A stretch of 40,069 bases of DNA, taken from contig JANRKT010000295.1 of NCBI GenBank assembly GCA_033763355.1, forward strand, positions 1 through 40,069, written 5' to 3'. Shown here in pieces: positions 16,161-25,144 of the stretch. The notes beneath the pieces were generated by a model, which was not told the origin of the DNA, searched no databases, and saw only the letters and a list, made by a program, of their open reading frames with translations. The DNA is from JANRKT01 sp033763355 (GTDB lineage: Bacteria; Bacteroidota; Bacteroidia; Chitinophagales; Chitinophagaceae). Each line of letters opens with the position of its first letter. The first letter of the stretch is position 1. The position numbers and the translations under genes are program-made.

Positions 16161-17612
16161 ATGGCAGCATCCTTGCAAAGAAAGATCGGGTTTTGGTCAG
16201 CTGCTTCCATAGTAGTTGGCAGCATCGTTGGCTCAGGTGTTTTTATGAAACCGGCCACCATGGCGGCACAAACTGCATCTCCTGTATGGCTGCTCGTGGT
16301 TTGGATTATTGCAGGCTTGTTTTCTCTTATTGGTGCACTGATTTACGCTGAAGCTGGCGCCATGTTTCCTGAAACAGGAGGCCAGTATATTTATTTCCGC
16401 AACATGTTTGGCGACTTCATTGCTTTTTTATACGGATGGGGAGCCTTTGCTGTAATTAATACAGCTGCTGTTGCAGCCATTACTTTTGTTTGTGCGCAGT
16501 ATACTGATTATTTTCTTCACCTGCCGCGTTTTGATACTGCAACGGAACAATCCCTGGTATTGCACATTCCCTTTTTGGGAAATTTGTACCCGCTGCAGAA
16601 TCTCGGCGTAAAACTGCTTGCTGTATTGATGATAACTGGGCTTACGCTTTTGAATTACCGGAGTGTAAAGGCCGGCAGCATGCTGCAGGTTGTATCAACT
16701 TTTATTAAACTGGCTGTTATTGGTATCCTTGTATTTGGGTTGTTTTTTTCAGGTAATGGAAACATTGAAAACTTTACCGGGCAATCTTCACAGCCCAGGC
16801 ATGGGTGGCAGCTTATCGGCGGATTGGTTGCGGCTATGACGGGTGCATTCATGTCTTACGACGGGTGGGTGAACGTAACTTTTGTTGGCGGAGAATTAAA
16901 AGATCCGCAAAAGAATATACCGAAAAGCCTGATATGGGGCGTAATTGCCTGCATGGTTGTATATGTGCTGGTAAACCAAGCTTATGTTTATATTTTACCT
17001 GTTGATATTATGGCCACATCACCGCTTGTTGCTTCAGATGCAGTTGGAGCTGCATTGGGTAAAACAAGCGGGGCTATTATAGCAGCCATGATTGTGATCT
17101 GTACATTCGGAGCAAGCAACGGAAATACCATGGCGGTTTCAAGGGTAACTTATGCCATGAGTAAAGACAAGCTATTTTTCCCCTGGGCCGGAAAAGAACA
17201 TCCGCGTTTTCAAACACCGGGCAATGCGTTGCTGCTTCACTGCGCCTGGACATCAGTTCTTGTATTGAGCGGCTCTTTTGATATGCTGGCAGACATGTTT
17301 ACATTTATTACATGGATTGCTTATTTCTTCGGGGGGATTGGTTTATTCATATTGCGTAAAAAAATGCCCCATCACCCCAGGCCGTATAAAATGCTTGGCT
17401 ATCCTTTTTTGCCATTGCTGTTTATTGCCTTTGCTTTTTTTTATGTGGTAAGCACCATCTGGAATGATGTTTACAATTACATCAATGGCAATGTGCCCGT
17501 TATTAATTCATTGCTTGGCCTTGCCATAACAGCTACGGGTCTTCCGCTTTACTGGTATTATAAAGTAAAAAGTGAAAATACAAATGTCCGGGGCTGTGTA
17601 AAAGGTTTTTAG
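16161..17612 (+). CDS. APC-superfamily amino acid permease
   Basis: A 483-residue inner-membrane transporter with about 12 helices. The first helix carries the APC-family unwound substrate motif (GSIVGSGVFMKPATMA), followed by YAEAGAMFPETGGQYIYFRN in the helix 2 region and WVNVTFVGGELKDPQKNIPKSL further on. These are typical of L-type (LAT-like) amino acid exchangers and permeases. The substrate cannot be named from sequence. ATG 16161 was chosen over an in-frame TTG two codons upstream. Its last four bases overlap the end of the convergent YhhN gene. Confidence 0.9.
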   Translation: MAASLQRKIGFWSAASIVVGSIVGSGVFMKPATMAAQTASPVWLLVVWIIAGLFSLIGALIYAEAGAMFPETGGQYIYFRNMFGDFIAFLYGWGAFAVINTAAVAAITFVCAQYTDYFLHLPRFDTATEQSLVLHIPFLGNLYPLQNLGVKLLAVLMITGLTLLNYRSVKAGSMLQVVSTFIKLAVIGILVFGLFFSGNGNIENFTGQSSQPRHGWQLIGGLVAAMTGAFMSYDGWVNVTFVGGELKDPQKNIPKSLIWGVIACMVVYVLVNQAYVYILPVDIMATSPLVASDAVGAALGKTSGAIIAAMIVICTFGASNGNTMAVSRVTYAMSKDKLFFPWAGKEHPRFQTPGNALLLHCAWTSVLVLSGSFDMLADMFTFITWIAYFFGGIGLFILRKKMPHHPRPYKMLGYPFLPLLFIAFAFFYVVSTIWNDVYNYINGNVPVINSLLGLAITATGLPLYWYYKVKSENTNVRGCVKGF

Positions 17613-18307
17613 TGCACCAGTTGGCGCTTTTCTTCTTTTAAATGGCTGCTGCTGCCTTTTGCAATAAGAAACTGGGCGCTGATATAGGTAAGCATAATAA
17701 AAACCCCTGCTTCAGAAAACGGCGTATAAAATTTATTGATGGCGAGCAATGAATCGGACAAAACAAACAACAAAGCACCGCTTATAAAAAGCAATGAAGT
17801 TTTTAAGCCGAGTTTCCTGTATTGCCACAAGGCGCAGGCCAGCATCAGGCTGATTACCGTTGCATAAACAGTTACGGGTATTTTCATGTTTCCCAGGTGC
17901 GGCCACAGCAGGTACAGTAACTCCACGGTATAAACGGCAACAACCAGCAGCATTACAGGCCTTTTTCTAAAAAAGGAATTGTGTTTCGATTGTATAAGGA
18001 GAAAATACCTGATGTAAATAATATGTGTAATAAGAAAACTGATGAGACCGGGTATGAAGAGAAAACCAAACCGGCTTTCGGACAATAAAAGTATATCACC
18101 CATCCATGAAAAAAACAAACCTGTAAGGATCAGTCTGCTGAATGTAACGCCAGCACCGTTCTCCATGAAGTAAGCCATCATAAGCAGCGGCATAAGCAAA
18201 ACTTTGCTTATATAACGCCCCTCCTGTTTCTGGGTTATTACAAAAAAAATATCTGCCCCGGTGCATAACCAGAACAAAACATACCAAAGCGATGAACGAG
18301 GGTTCAT
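17609..18307 (-). CDS. YhhN/TMEM86-family membrane protein (lysoplasmalogenase-like)
   Basis: A 232-residue protein with about eight hydrophobic helices. The YhhN signature is clear: SWMGDILLLSESRFGFLFIPGLISFLITHIIYI, with the conserved Asp and His in helices, and SGALLFVLSDSLLAINKF near the end with a second Asp. Family knowledge: the animal homologue TMEM86B cleaves the vinyl-ether bond of lysoplasmalogens; the bacterial role is less certain. It starts three bases after the HU-CCDC81/SPOR gene stops, so the two are co-transcribed and perhaps translationally coupled. Its end overlaps the permease gene by four bases. Confidence 0.88.
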   Translation of the reverse strand: MNPRSSLWYVLFWLCTGADIFFVITQKQEGRYISKVLLMPLLMMAYFMENGAGVTFSRLILTGLFFSWMGDILLLSESRFGFLFIPGLISFLITHIIYIRYFLLIQSKHNSFFRKRPVMLLVVAVYTVELLYLLWPHLGNMKIPVTVYATVISLMLACALWQYRKLGLKTSLLFISGALLFVLSDSLLAINKFYTPFSEAGVFIMLTYISAQFLIAKGSSSHLKEEKRQLVH

Positions 18308-18310
18308 TAA

Positions 18311-19243
18311 TCAGATTTCAATCCATACTTTACGGGCAAAATAGCGGGACAGGGAATCACGGTGCCTGGTGGAGTCTTTAAGGGGTGCGTGGATAGGGAT
18401 GGCTATTTTAAATTTTACAGAGTCTGTTGTGGTCATTATAATTGTATGGCCCCATTCCCTCAGGTCAGCGTAACGTTTCAGGGCCCTTTTGCGGTTAGCT
18501 ATTTCAAGCACTATCCTGAAATTTCCCTGCGGGATAACTGCTGCAGTGCTTCCCGGCGGTGCAGAGGTTAGCGGCGTTGCAACCGAATCTGTTTTTACTG
18601 AAGTGGTATCATTTTTTGCGGGGTTCATGTTCAGTTCAACAGGCGGCTCTTTTCCGGTTTCAACCTTTTGTTTGGCGCTGGAATAAAAATAATAACCTAC
18701 CCATGCCATTACCCCAAGGCCCAATAATATTAAGCCCATAATTACTGCCCTTCTTCCTGCCGGCTCTGGTTTTTTGGCTGGCTTCAGGTAGTTGTCTTCA
18801 AAGGATACAGCCCCTTTCTCTTCGGTAGTTGCAACTTTATTTTTCCGTGTAAGGCTTTCTTCTTTTTTGTGCAGGTGCACATGGCCCTGTAAAAACTCAA
18901 TTTCATTATGCCCGTCCATCTGCAGGGTTCCTATTCCTTCAATAACAAATGGTTTGCTGATGTTTAAAAGTTGCTGGCCAAGTACAATAAAAGAGTCAAG
19001 GTCTGAAGCTGCAAGTGGTTTTATTTTTCCAGTGTTTTTGGAAATGAATTCTATAAGGGCAATATCTTCTTTTGTTTTTTTATCAGCAATAAAATGAACG
19101 GATCCCTCAGGCAGTTCCTGCTTGCTTTTGTCTTTTTCAAACGGGTTTTCGTAAACCTGGTCAAGTGTAAACCTTCCTATACCCTGTAGGGCCAATTCCC
19201 TTTTCTGGAGAAGATATTCTGCAAGCAGTGAAGGTATTTTCAA
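18311..19243 (-). CDS. HU-CCDC81-like / SPOR-domain envelope protein
   Basis: A 310-residue single-pass membrane protein. The N-terminal ~125 residues resemble the tandem prokaryotic HU-CCDC81 modules typical of Bacteroidota, each with a GIGRF or GIGTL turn (LALQGIGRFTLD and FVIEGIGTLQMD). A charged linker leads to one helix at ~166-186. A Pro/Thr/Ser-rich periplasmic linker then leads to a C-terminal SPOR-like domain (about 240-310, FRIVLEIANRKRALKRYADLREWG). SPOR domains bind denuded glycan strands at division sites, so a division or septal role is likely. Translation must start at TTG (19243), since no upstream in-frame ATG is seen and the domain begins there. It is first in an operon with YhhN. 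Confidence 0.82.
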   Translation of the reverse strand: MKIPSLLAEYLLQKRELALQGIGRFTLDQVYENPFEKDKSKQELPEGSVHFIADKKTKEDIALIEFISKNTGKIKPLAASDLDSFIVLGQQLLNISKPFVIEGIGTLQMDGHNEIEFLQGHVHLHKKEESLTRKNKVATTEEKGAVSFEDNYLKPAKKPEPAGRRAVIMGLILLGLGVMAWVGYYFYSSAKQKVETGKEPPVELNMNPAKNDTTSVKTDSVATPLTSAPPGSTAAVIPQGNFRIVLEIANRKRALKRYADLREWGHTIIMTTTDSVKFKIAIPIHAPLKDSTRHRDSLSRYFARKVWIEI

Positions 19244-19392
19244 GCTATTGGTTTTTGGATAATGCCAAGTTACTGAAAAAAAAGGCAGGGTGGCAATGCT
19301 GCCCGGACTAACTAAACGTAAAAAACTGATGTTTATTTCTTTATGGGGTATTTATGATAAATAGAATATGGCATGAATGTATCCCTAAACCC

Positions 19393-19400
19393 TAACTTTG
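19393..19400 (+). promoter_or_regulatory. Candidate -7 element
   Basis: TAACTTTG matches TAnnTTTG exactly and lies 16 bp before the ATG at 19417. No clear -33 element is seen. Prediction only. Confidence 0.4.
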
Positions 19401-19416
19401 CACATTTATATATTTT

Positions 19417-19749
19417 ATGCTTTCAACAGAAGAAAAGGCATTCATTGATTTTTGGGAGAAAAACCGGCAGCGGCAAAAGAAAGTCACTTACCAGCTTCTG
19501 GTTGGCCTGCCCCTCGGGGTATTGTTTACGGTTCCCATTTTACTGAATTTTTTTTCAGGATGGTACAAGAGAGCCACTATGGTAGGCAACAGCCAGTTTA
19601 ATCCGCTTGTCTTAATTGTCGCGGCATTGCTTATTGTCTTATTTCTTGCAGTATTTTCACGCAAACACCGCTGGGACATGAATGAGCAGCGCTATCTGGA
19701 ACTGAAAGCAAAAGAAGATAATGAAGCAGCGGAAAACCCTGTTAATTAA
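19417..19749 (+). CDS. Small hypothetical two-helix membrane protein
   Basis: A 110-residue protein. A charged N-terminus (STEEKAFIDFWEKNRQRQKK) is followed by two membrane helices (about residues 24-45 and 62-82) and a short charged C-terminal tail. This hairpin layout, with both ends cytoplasmic, is common in small uncharacterised Bacteroidota proteins. No catalytic residues. An exact TAnnTTTG element close upstream supports a real gene. It diverges from the SPOR gene. Function unknown. Confidence 0.68.
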   Translation: MLSTEEKAFIDFWEKNRQRQKKVTYQLLVGLPLGVLFTVPILLNFFSGWYKRATMVGNSQFNPLVLIVAALLIVLFLAVFSRKHRWDMNEQRYLELKAKEDNEAAENPVN

Positions 19750-19848
19750 TCTTATAAAAAATTGTCCGGGCAATAAACAGTTAAAAATTGCAGGATGTAT
19801 TCTTTAATTTTACTTATTCCTGATATTTGCCCCTTTTAAAATCTGTAT

Positions 19849-20367
19849 ATGAGAAAAATAGTCTTACTATCCGCAACTGTACTCCTGTTCTCAGGTTGTA
19901 TTAAAACCAATACCGGCAATAACTCCTGTCCTTATCAGGATGATAATATAATCGTCCCTGCCGGGGAGATTCAGGCATTGGAAGCTTATCTTTCCGGGCA
20001 GGGCATTACCAACACCACAAAACATTCAGGCAGCTTTTATTATAAGGTGCAAACACAGGGCATTGGCAACTCAGCAGGCTTGTGCAACCAGATTGTGATA
20101 AAATATAAAGGCTCGCTTACCAATGGCAATGTATTTGATCAGACACCCAACACCCCGGGATCAGACACACGGGTTTTTATTTTGGGCGAGTTGATACCCG
20201 GCTGGAAGAAGGGCATACCCCTTATTCAGCAGGGCGGAAAAATTACACTCTACCTGCCGCCTTCTTTGGGTTATGGGGCAAGTGACATAAAAGATAACAG
20301 CGGAAACGTGGTAATTCCCGGCAACTCTATACTGATATTTGAAGTGGAACTGGTAGCAATTGGCTGA
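19849..20367 (+). CDS. Lipoprotein FKBP-type peptidyl-prolyl isomerase
   Basis: A 172-residue lipoprotein. The lipobox LFSGC places the lipidated Cys at residue 17. A ~45-residue linker then leads to one FKBP domain (about 65-172): IVIKYKGSLTNGNVFDQT, LGELIPGWKKGIPLIQQGGKITLYLPPSLGYGA and ILIFEVELVAI. It probably assists folding of proteins in the periplasm or at the outer membrane. The active-site pattern is largely conserved (Tyr, Phe-Asp, Trp, and Tyr in GYG). A textbook terminator follows. It is unrelated in architecture to the SlyD-like FKBP at 5763. Confidence 0.9.
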   Translation: MRKIVLLSATVLLFSGCIKTNTGNNSCPYQDDNIIVPAGEIQALEAYLSGQGITNTTKHSGSFYYKVQTQGIGNSAGLCNQIVIKYKGSLTNGNVFDQTPNTPGSDTRVFILGELIPGWKKGIPLIQQGGKITLYLPPSLGYGASDIKDNSGNVVIPGNSILIFEVELVAIG

Positions 20368-20394
20368 TAATTTCTTTACGGGAATAATATTCAG

Positions 20395-20426
20395 GGCTTT
20401 AATGGCAATAGTCATTAAAGCCTTTT
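20395..20426 (+). terminator. Strong rho-independent terminator
   Basis: Perfect 10-bp stem GGCTTTAATG (20395-20404) / CATTAAAGCC (20413-20422) with an 8-nt loop, followed by TTTTAATTTT. It lies 28 bp after the FKBP lipoprotein stop and separates it from sdaA. Confidence 0.85.
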
Positions 20427-20449
20427 AATTTTATATCAAATTCTTTTCC

Positions 20450-21892
20450 TTGCCACACGAATCCATCTCAGTGTTCGACATGTTTAAAATTGGTGTGGGC
20501 CCTTCAAGCTCACATACACTTGGCCCCTGGAGGGCGGCACAACGTTTTACACATTCGCTTGAAGAGCAAAACTTGCTTTTTAATGTTGCAAACCTGCATG
20601 TGCTTTTGTACGGGTCTTTGGCAAAAACAGGAAAAGGGCATGGCACAGATGTAGCTATACAGCTTGGGTTAAGCGGGGATGACCCTGTTACTTTTGAAGT
20701 GAACCACATTGAACCGAAAATCCATGATATACAAAGCATGAAAAAACTGGTGCTTCATGGAAAACATGAAATTGATTTTGACCCGGCGGAGGACATTGAA
20801 TTTTTATTCAGCGAATCACTTTCTTACCACCCCAATGCGCTGAGTTTTCTTGTTACATTAAAAGACGGTTCACAGGTTGCAGAAACATATTATTCTGTTG
20901 GCGGCGGTTTTGTAAAAAAAGAAGGGGAGCAGGAGCAGGCAGACGGGCAGATCAGTTTGCCATTTCCGGTTGATACTGCATCACAGCTTTTGCACTGGTG
21001 CATGAAAACCGGTTTAAGCATCAGCGAGGTGGTAATGGAAAATGAAAATGCATGGCGCAGTGAAACAGAAACAAAAAAAGCTGTTTTAAATATATGGCGG
21101 GTGATGCACGAATGTATTTACAGGGGGTGCCATGCACAGGGAATTTTGCCGGGAGGCTTGCAGGTAAAACGCAGGGCCTTTGATTTGAATAAAAAATTAA
21201 TTGCCGGAAGAAAATACAATAATTACGATACATGGGTGGCTACCATACGCCAGGGCGGAAACGATTTCAGGTATATTATTGACTGGGTAAGTTGTTTTGC
21301 TTTGGCAGTTAATGAAGAAAATGCCTCTTTCGGAAGGGTGGTTACAGCGCCCACCAATGGGGCAGCCGGGGTTATTCCTGCAGTACTTCAGTATTATGTT
21401 TGTTTTTGCGATAGCGCCGACAGATACCGGGATAAGGAAGAGCGTATCATACAATTCTTACTTACCGCATCTGAAATAGGCAGCATCTTTAAAAAAGGCG
21501 CTACCATCTCTGCAGCCATGGGCGGGTGCCAGGCGGAGATAGGGGTATCATCTGCGATGGCTGCCGCAGCTTTAACCGAATGTCTCGGCGGTACCCAGCG
21601 GCAGGCAATTATGGCCGCTGAAATTGCAATGGAACATCATTTGGGTTTAACCTGCGACCCCATTGCCGGTTTGGTGCAGGTTCCTTGTATTGAAAGAAAT
21701 ACCATGGGCGCCATCAAGGCCATAACTGCTGCACAACTTGCCCTTCAAAGTTCACCTGACTATGCAAAAGTTTCCCTTGATGGGGTAATTAAAACCATGT
21801 GGGATACTGCAAAGGATATGAATTACAAGTACAAGGAAACTGCGGAAGGTGGCCTTGCTGTTAATGTTCCGCTCAGCCTGCCTGAATGTTAG
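20450..21892 (+). CDS. sdaA: L-serine ammonia-lyase (iron-sulfur serine dehydratase)
   Basis: A 480-residue single-chain enzyme that converts L-serine to pyruvate and ammonia in the cytosol. The N-terminal beta domain starts with SVFDMFKIGVGPSSSHTLGPW, the classic signature. The alpha domain contains VVTAPTNGAAGVIPAVLQYY, and cysteines in MGGCQAEIG, TCDPIAG and VPCIERN that should bind the catalytic 4Fe-4S cluster. Length fits the fused type (about 450-480). The start is TTG at 20450: the conserved N-terminus leaves only a few residues upstream and the next in-frame ATG is inside the signature. It has its own transcription unit after the strong terminator. Confidence 0.95.
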   Translation: MPHESISVFDMFKIGVGPSSSHTLGPWRAAQRFTHSLEEQNLLFNVANLHVLLYGSLAKTGKGHGTDVAIQLGLSGDDPVTFEVNHIEPKIHDIQSMKKLVLHGKHEIDFDPAEDIEFLFSESLSYHPNALSFLVTLKDGSQVAETYYSVGGGFVKKEGEQEQADGQISLPFPVDTASQLLHWCMKTGLSISEVVMENENAWRSETETKKAVLNIWRVMHECIYRGCHAQGILPGGLQVKRRAFDLNKKLIAGRKYNNYDTWVATIRQGGNDFRYIIDWVSCFALAVNEENASFGRVVTAPTNGAAGVIPAVLQYYVCFCDSADRYRDKEERIIQFLLTASEIGSIFKKGATISAAMGGCQAEIGVSSAMAAAALTECLGGTQRQAIMAAEIAMEHHLGLTCDPIAGLVQVPCIERNTMGAIKAITAAQLALQSSPDYAKVSLDGVIKTMWDTAKDMNYKYKETAEGGLAVNVPLSLPEC

Positions 21893-21897
21893 GGTTA

Positions 21898-21932
21898 AAA
21901 AAAAAGTTAAAGCGGAATCTTTTTCACTTTTA
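21898..21932 (+). terminator. Weak hairpin after sdaA
   Basis: AAAAGT and AAAG pair with CTTT and ACTTTT across a small internal bulge, leaving an A/T-rich imperfect hairpin just after the sdaA stop, followed by mixed A/T sequence. It could end sdaA transcription before the secretion operon. Confidence 0.3.
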
Positions 21933-22052
21933 AATACATTTTTCTTAAACAATTTTTCCTGCACATTGTAATTTGCTGGAATGTTTTATTTTTCCGGTAC
22001 TCCTGGTTAAGTAAAACAAAGATCAACTTTCTTTGAACCTAAAACAGCCACG

Positions 22053-23744
22053 ATGGCAGATCAATACGCAGTTAAAGGGCCTCAAAACCCTATCAGAAGA
22101 GTTTTGCGGGTGCTTAAACTTGAAAAAAAAGAAATAACGGCGGTGTATTTCTATGCCATCCTTAATGGCCTTATCCAGCTTTCCCTTCCCCTTGGCATAC
22201 AAAGCATCATCAGTTTTGTGCTGGGTGGTTCTATTTCAACTTCATTGGTTATTTTAATTGTTCTTGTTGTAGCGGGTGTTTTATTCAATGGTATGGTGCA
22301 GGTAAACCAGATGAAGATAATTGAAAAAGTACAGCAGAAAATTTTTGTGCGCTATGCTTTTGAGTATGCCAGCCGCATTCCACGCCTTGACCTGAAAGCT
22401 GTTGACAGCTATTATCTTCCTGAACTGGTAAACCGGTTTTTTGATACGGTTTCTTTGCAGAAAGGAATATCCAAATTGCTGCTTGAAATACCCACTGCAA
22501 CCATCCAGATTTTTTTTGGGTTGCTCCTGCTTTCTTTTTATCACCCTGTGTTTATAGCATTTGGCGTATTGCTGGTAGTTATCGGGTACCTTGTTTTATA
22601 TTACACAGGCGCAAGGGGCCTTGAAACTTCTTTTCGTGAAAGCCAGTACAAATACCGTGTGGCGGCGTGGCTTGAAGAACTGGCAAGGGTGGTAAAGTCA
22701 TTTAAGTTTTCAAAAGGATTTTCACTTAACCTGAGGCGTACAGACAAGCTGGTGGAAAATTATCTTAATTCCCGCACCAGCCATTTCCGGATTTTGCTTT
22801 TTCAGTACTGGACACTGATCATATTTAAAGTTGTAATTACAGCAGTAATGCTGATTGTGGGGAGCATATTGCTGATTAACCAGCAACTGAACATCGGCCA
22901 GTTTATTGCTGCTGAAATTGTGATACTCCTTGTAATCAATTCGGTTGAAAAACTCATCATCAACCTCGACAAGGTATATGATGTGCTTACTTCGGTTGAC
23001 AAACTCGGTAAGGTTATTGACAAACCCCTTGAGCAGGATGGTAACATACTGCTTGCCGAAACAGGTAAAGGTGTAACCGTGCAGGTGCATGACCTTACTT
23101 TTGTTTATGATAAAAAACCTGTCCTGAATAAAGTATCTTTTTCAGCACAAGCGGGGGAAAAGATCTGTATTATGGGCGCAGATGGTTCAGGTAAATCATC
23201 TCTTCTGCGTGTACTTACAGGAGTTTACCCCGATTTTGAAGGATCCGTATCAATTGATAACATCCCCATACGTAATTACAATGCTGCTTCTTTCCGGCAA
23301 CAAACCGGCATAATGCTCAGCCAGCAGGATATTTTTGAAGGCACCTTGCTCGAGAATATTACAATGGGGCATGACAGTATTTATCCGGGCCAGATCATGG
23401 AACTTGCAGATAAAATCAGCCTCCGTAATTTTTTGGAAGAACAGGAACAGGGATTTAATACCTTATTAGACCCGGCAGGTAAGAGGCTATCACGTACTAT
23501 AATCCAGAAAATTTTATTGCTCCGGGCATTGATCAGCAATCCCCGGTTGCTCCTTCTTGAAGAACCCTGGCTGGGGCTGGATGAAGAGTGTAAAGCCAAA
23601 ATAAAGGAGTATCTCTTATATGGCACTCCCGGTTCAACTGTATTTGTAATCAGCAACGAAGAAGCTTTTGCAGGGCAATGTGATGCTGTTTTATACCTTG
23701 AAGAAGGCGAACTGAAAAGTTTTAAAAGAAATAAACAAAGCTGA
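22053..23744 (+). CDS. ABC transporter (membrane + degenerate ATPase), type I secretion-like
   Basis: A 563-residue half-transporter. An ABC exporter membrane domain (about residues 15-315, five to six helices) precedes a nucleotide-binding domain (about 340-560). There is no N-terminal C39 peptidase. Walker A is intact (GADGSGKS, 375-382) and SQQDIF supplies a Q-loop. The signature motif that should read LSGGQ is LSRTI (479-483), Walker B reads LLLLEEP (499-505) with Glu for the usual Asp, and the switch His is replaced (VISNEE, Asn535). The HlyD and TolC genes follow at once, so this is the inner-membrane part of a type I-like tripartite exporter. The substrate is unknown and no candidate precursor is adjacent. 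Confidence 0.88.
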   Translation: MADQYAVKGPQNPIRRVLRVLKLEKKEITAVYFYAILNGLIQLSLPLGIQSIISFVLGGSISTSLVILIVLVVAGVLFNGMVQVNQMKIIEKVQQKIFVRYAFEYASRIPRLDLKAVDSYYLPELVNRFFDTVSLQKGISKLLLEIPTATIQIFFGLLLLSFYHPVFIAFGVLLVVIGYLVLYYTGARGLETSFRESQYKYRVAAWLEELARVVKSFKFSKGFSLNLRRTDKLVENYLNSRTSHFRILLFQYWTLIIFKVVITAVMLIVGSILLINQQLNIGQFIAAEIVILLVINSVEKLIINLDKVYDVLTSVDKLGKVIDKPLEQDGNILLAETGKGVTVQVHDLTFVYDKKPVLNKVSFSAQAGEKICIMGADGSGKSSLLRVLTGVYPDFEGSVSIDNIPIRNYNAASFRQQTGIMLSQQDIFEGTLLENITMGHDSIYPGQIMELADKISLRNFLEEQEQGFNTLLDPAGKRLSRTIIQKILLLRALISNPRLLLLEEPWLGLDEECKAKIKEYLLYGTPGSTVFVISNEEAFAGQCDAVLYLEEGELKSFKRNKQS

Positions 23745-23765
23745 TAACGGCTAAACTTTACTGAT

Positions 23766-25133
23766 ATGGCAACGGATTTTATTAACCAGGACATGGAACA
23801 GCAGTGCAGGGAATTGCAGCTCACTGCATACAATAATATTTACCTGAACAGTAAAGACAGCAAAGTAAAAAGATGGGTTCTGGGTTTCCTCGCAGGATTG
23901 GTTTTAATTCTTTTTCTTCCCTGGACACAGAATATCAGGGCAAGGGGCAATGTAACAACGCTTCGCCAGGAACAACGGCCGCAGCAACTCAATACCATTA
24001 TACCCGGCAGGGTAGTAAAGTGGCATGTAAAGGAAGGTGATTATGTAAATGCAGGCGATACCATTGTACAGCTCGCAGAAATAAAAGATGATTACCTCGA
24101 CCCCCAATTGCTGAAAAGAACTGAAGAACAGATCAGCGCAAAGAAAATGGCAGTGGAAAATTACCGCAGTAAAGCAGGTACTGCAGCACAGCAGATACAG
24201 GCTTTGAGTGAAGGGATGGATCTGAAACTTGCTGAACTGGACAATAAGATTGCACAGCAGTTGCTTAAGATAAGAAGTGACAGCATGGAACTGGTTGCGG
24301 CAATAAATGATATGAATATTAAAGCTGAACAGTTTAAAAGGCAAAAGGTGATGTTTGATTCCGGGCTTGCATCCCTGCTGCAATTAGAACAACGCAACCA
24401 GGCCAACCAGGATGCGATGGCTAAAAAAACAAGCGCTGAAATTAAATATAACAATTCAAAACAGGAATTGATCCGTTTGCAGATTGAACTGAACGGTGAA
24501 CGGCAGCAATACCTTGAAAAAATCTCCAAAGCAGAAGGCGACAGGTTTCAATCTTTGTCGCAGATACAAACAGGAGCAGGAGAAATTGCAAAACTGGAAA
24601 ACCAGTATATGAATTACAGCATCAGAAACGGGTTGTATCATATACGTGCCCCGCAGGGCGGGCAGGTGGTTAAAGCCAAAAAAGCAGGGATAGGGGAAAT
24701 TGTAAAAGACGGTGAAATGATTGTTGAAGTGGTTCCTTCAAACATTCAGTATGCAGTAGAGATTTTTGTAAGACCTGTTGATTTACCATTACTGGCCAAA
24801 GGACAGAAAGTAAGATTTTTGTTTGACGGGTTTCCTGCCATTGTGTTCAGCGGCTGGCCGCAGGCATCTTACGGAACTTTTGGAGGGGAGATTGCTGCGG
24901 TGGAAAGTTCGGTAAGTACCAATGGAAAATTCAGGGTGCTGGTAAAGGAAGATGCAAAAGATAAACCCTGGCCCAGGCAACTGATGATGGGCACAGGGGC
25001 ACAGGGTATTGCCTTGCTCAAAGATGTTCCCATTTGGTATGAACTGTGGCGGAACATCAACGGTTTCCCGCCGGATTATTACAAGCCTTCAGGCAATGAA
25101 GAAAAAGCAGGCTCAGAAAAAAAGACGATTTGA
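23766..25133 (+). CDS. HlyD-family periplasmic adaptor
   Basis: A 455-residue membrane-fusion protein linking the ABC protein to the TolC channel. A short cytoplasmic N-terminus and one helix (about residues 41-58, LGFLAGLVLILFLPWTQ) lead into a first half-lipoyl segment (IIPGRVVKWHVKEGDYVNAGDTIVQLAEI). A long coiled-coil hairpin (about 115-290) follows, then the second lipoyl half (HIRAPQGGQVVKAKKAGIGEIVKDGEMIVEVVP) and a beta-barrel domain. It starts 21 bp after the ABC gene, and its C-terminal Lys/Glu-rich tail ends beside the TolC start. Architecture is as expected for HlyD of type I systems. Confidence 0.92.
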   Translation: MATDFINQDMEQQCRELQLTAYNNIYLNSKDSKVKRWVLGFLAGLVLILFLPWTQNIRARGNVTTLRQEQRPQQLNTIIPGRVVKWHVKEGDYVNAGDTIVQLAEIKDDYLDPQLLKRTEEQISAKKMAVENYRSKAGTAAQQIQALSEGMDLKLAELDNKIAQQLLKIRSDSMELVAAINDMNIKAEQFKRQKVMFDSGLASLLQLEQRNQANQDAMAKKTSAEIKYNNSKQELIRLQIELNGERQQYLEKISKAEGDRFQSLSQIQTGAGEIAKLENQYMNYSIRNGLYHIRAPQGGQVVKAKKAGIGEIVKDGEMIVEVVPSNIQYAVEIFVRPVDLPLLAKGQKVRFLFDGFPAIVFSGWPQASYGTFGGEIAAVESSVSTNGKFRVLVKEDAKDKPWPRQLMMGTGAQGIALLKDVPIWYELWRNINGFPPDYYKPSGNEEKAGSEKKTI

Positions 25134-25144
25134 TAAACCTGTTA

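Noticed and set aside
17609..17612. Frameshift at the permease/YhhN overlap
   Set aside because: The 4-bp overlap of convergent stop codons is a normal compact arrangement; both proteins have complete C-termini.
21893..22052. Bacteriocin-like or double-glycine precursor next to the exporter operon
   Set aside because: No open frame with a leader and GG site was found here or just after the TolC gene.
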